Assembly (NCBI GenBank): GCA_000955785.1
Contig: JYOD01000017.1
Span: 124,132-188,131, forward strand
Origin: Burkholderiaceae bacterium 16
GTDB lineage: Bacteria; Pseudomonadota; Gammaproteobacteria; Burkholderiales; Burkholderiaceae
DNA: 64,000 nt
Direction: 5' to 3'
Shown: piece by piece, positions 62,780 to 64,000 of the stretch
Layout: the number at the start of each line of letters is the position of its first letter
How positions within the stretch are numbered: the first letter of the stretch is position 1
The notes under the pieces: model-generated
The model's input: only the letters and a program-made list of their open reading frames with translations
Databases searched by the model: none
Told to the model about the DNA's origin: nothing
Made by a program: the position numbers and the translations under genes

Positions 62780-62796
62780 ATCATTTTTAGAATGAT
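62780..62796. promoter_or_regulatory. Inverted repeat upstream of the CzcE-like gene
   Basis: ATCATT-N5-AATGAT is a perfect 6 bp inverted repeat 63 bases before the CzcE-like start, in a short AT-rich window (TTGATGTTGTATATATC). A possible promoter or regulator site. Confidence 0.4.
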
Positions 62797-62858
62797 GTCG
62801 GCGTAGCTACACTTTTCCTACCTACCCAACAAACAAGGGCAGGCACAAGGAAAACATA

Positions 62859-63242
62859 ATGACCAAGAAGCAAACGCTTGCCGCCGCGCTGGCACTCTCC
62901 ATCCTCGGCATCTCATCAGCCTGGGGTGCCACGGCGCCCCCGCAAGCGCCGCAAGCACCACTACCTGTTGCAAAGGCCGACCGGGTCGCGGCCTTGTTCG
63001 GCAGCCCCGCGGACGTGACCACGACGACCCGCACCGTGACGCTGACACCGGGCATGAACTACGTGAACGTGGCGTCCGGGGAATCGGTGGCCTTCCGCGC
63101 CGGCAACAAGACCGTCGGCTGGACCTTCCTGGAGGCGATCGGGGGAACGTCGGTCGATATGAAGACCATCTTCCCGAATGTGGCACAGGCCGGCGGCATC
63201 CGCGTGTACATCGCGCCGAGCAAGCTCTTCACCGGAGGCTGA
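62859..63242 (+). CDS. CzcE-like periplasmic metal-response protein
   Basis: 127 residues. Signal peptide MTKKQTLAAALALSILGISSAWG, then a domain like that of CzcE of Cupriavidus metallidurans: RTVTLTPGMNYVNVASGESVAFRAGNKTVGWTF and a C-terminal RVYIAPSKLFTGG. CzcE binds copper in the periplasm; this protein lacks obvious His/Met clusters, so metal binding is uncertain. An AAGGAAAAC ribosome binding site precedes the ATG. No czc or cus genes are nearby. Confidence 0.78.
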   Translation: MTKKQTLAAALALSILGISSAWGATAPPQAPQAPLPVAKADRVAALFGSPADVTTTTRTVTLTPGMNYVNVASGESVAFRAGNKTVGWTFLEAIGGTSVDMKTIFPNVAQAGGIRVYIAPSKLFTGG

Positions 63243-63262
63243 CGCCTAACCCCGAAGGCGCC

Positions 63263-63289
63263 AAAAAATGGCCGGCATCGCTGCCGGCC
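63263..63289 (-). terminator. Intrinsic terminator of the porin gene
   Basis: GGCCGGCA-TCGC-TGCCGGCC is a perfect 8 bp hairpin followed, on the minus strand, by a T-run (AAAAAA on the plus strand). It ends the leftward porin transcript and may also stop the convergent CzcE-like gene. Confidence 0.85.
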
Positions 63290-63380
63290 TAACGTCCTCC
63301 GACTCAGTGAACAAGCCAAGGTCGATATGATCGTGCGCTGGCGTGGCCCGCAAGCCCGCCAGTTTGTGCCGCGATGGAGG

Positions 63381-64000
63381 TCAGAAGCGGTGGCGCACGC
63401 CGGCCATGACGCCGGTCTGGTTCTGACCCGCCAGCGTATTCATCGCGTTGGTGACGCCGTAGGTGGCCTGCCCCTTGTTGTTCACGTAGCCGAGCAGCAG
63501 GTAGGCGTCGGTGCGCTTGGACAAGGCATAGTCCGCATTCAGCACGAACATCCACGAATCGTTGCTGTCATTGCGGGCATCGGTGTAATAAGCCGCGCCG
63601 GTCAGGCTGAAGGCGGGCGTGAACTTGTACAGCGCGCCAAGCCAGTACAGGTTGTCCTGGCGCACCGAGGTCGCACTGGTGAGTTCGTCGCGCAGCCAGC
63701 GGTAGCCGGCGAACACCTTCGCATCGCCGAAGGCATAAGACCCGCCGATGGCGGCGCGCTTGGCCGCGGCGCCGGACGTGGCAACGGTGCTGCCCTGGTA
63801 CTGGTCATAGGCGACACCCACCGAGACCGGGCCGGTGGCGTACGCCACGCCACCGCCGAAATTCTTGCCGACCCGGAAGCTGCCCGGTACTTCGCCGCCG
63901 TTGGCGACGTTGCTATCGCGGCCGAAGCTGTAGAAGCCGGTTGCGATCAGGCCGCCGAACTTGCCGGTGTACTTGACGGCATTGTCTGCGCGGCCGTTGA
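63381..64000 (-). CDS. Gram-negative porin, C-terminal part
   Basis: The last 206 residues of an outer-membrane porin of the Burkholderiales type. Amphipathic beta-strands alternate with loops (NGRADNAVKYTGKFGGLIATGFYSFGR; FRVGKNFGGGVAYATGP; SVGVAYDQYQG; NDSWMFVLNADYALSKRTDAYLLLGYVNNKGQ) and the chain ends in GVRHRF with the terminal phenylalanine needed for BAM-dependent assembly. The 5' part, with the signal peptide, lies beyond the window. Confidence 0.93.
   Translation of the reverse strand, partial: NGRADNAVKYTGKFGGLIATGFYSFGRDSNVANGGEVPGSFRVGKNFGGGVAYATGPVSVGVAYDQYQGSTVATSGAAAKRAAIGGSYAFGDAKVFAGYRWLRDELTSATSVRQDNLYWLGALYKFTPAFSLTGAAYYTDARNDSNDSWMFVLNADYALSKRTDAYLLLGYVNNKGQATYGVTNAMNTLAGQNQTGVMAGVRHRF

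Noticed and set aside
1-64000. CRISPR arrays, tRNA/rRNA genes, complete insertion sequences or prophage
   Set aside because: No regularly spaced repeats, cloverleaf sequences, transposase or phage genes were recognised on reading both strands.

Overview
The window is GC-rich, densely coded DNA from a betaproteobacterium of the Burkholderiaceae, most probably Cupriavidus or a close relative. This is inferred from the Bug/TctC-type and MetQ-type binding proteins, a CzcE-like metal protein, a Burkholderiales-type porin, many LysR/IclR/MarR regulators and codon use dominated by G/C third positions. I see no rRNA, tRNA, CRISPR array, complete insertion sequence or phage gene. The content (regulators, transporters, aromatic oxidation, stress genes, a second-copy-like enolase) resembles an accessory chromosome or variable region, which is inference.

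Layout. 0.2-2.7 kb: a GcvA-like LysR gene divergent from an enolase. 2.7-8.4 kb: an extracytoplasmic methionine-sulfoxide repair set (msrA, dipZ, msrB) divergent from a response regulator/histidine kinase pair. 8.4-20.5 kb: mixed small genes: LysR/DoxX, an MBL hydrolase with a SnoaL-like protein, a DUF2325 protein divergent from a ModE-type regulator with a ModE-like box between them, a GyrI-like protein, small secreted proteins, an MFS exporter, VOC and ChaC proteins, a broken LacI gene, a flavodoxin-like protein and a P-loop kinase whose leader holds an intrinsic terminator. 20.8-23.3 kb: a class A penicillin-binding protein.

23.6-31.8 kb is the most interesting block. Four-base stop/start overlaps join a CDP-alcohol phosphotransferase, a 2OG-Fe(II) oxygenase and a UPF0104 membrane protein. 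After a 130 bp gap come a nucleotidyltransferase, a PEP mutase fused to a second, degenerate nucleotidyltransferase, phosphonopyruvate decarboxylase and 2-aminoethylphosphonate transaminase, then a lone MlaC-like lipid carrier. Read together they suggest synthesis of aminoethylphosphonate, activation as CMP-AEP, transfer to a lipid-like alcohol, possible hydroxylation, flipping and periplasmic trafficking: a candidate phosphonolipid system.

31.8-45 kb: a frameshifted MHYT-GGDEF-EAL gene; an aromatic-type operon (MBL hydrolase, FAD monooxygenase, DUF2783, MFS permease) divergent from two tandem IclR genes, with a long palindrome between them; a LysR gene divergent from a VanAB-like Rieske oxygenase/reductase pair and an ABC-type binding protein frameshifted in its signal peptide. 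45-54.6 kb: a MetQNI-type importer, GST, class II aldolase, Bug-type binding protein, cysteine hydrolase, Old Yellow Enzyme with an ArsR regulator, and an MFS exporter. 54.8-64 kb: a DUF1800/DUF1501 pair, gamma-carbonic anhydrase-like protein, BON-like secreted protein, a frameshifted DUF4440-like gene, an AbrB/PIN toxin-antitoxin pair, ohrR-ohr, a CzcE-like protein and the 3' part of a porin.

Several genes carry single-base frameshifts or a nonsense codon. These may be real decay or sequencing errors; the sequence alone does not decide.
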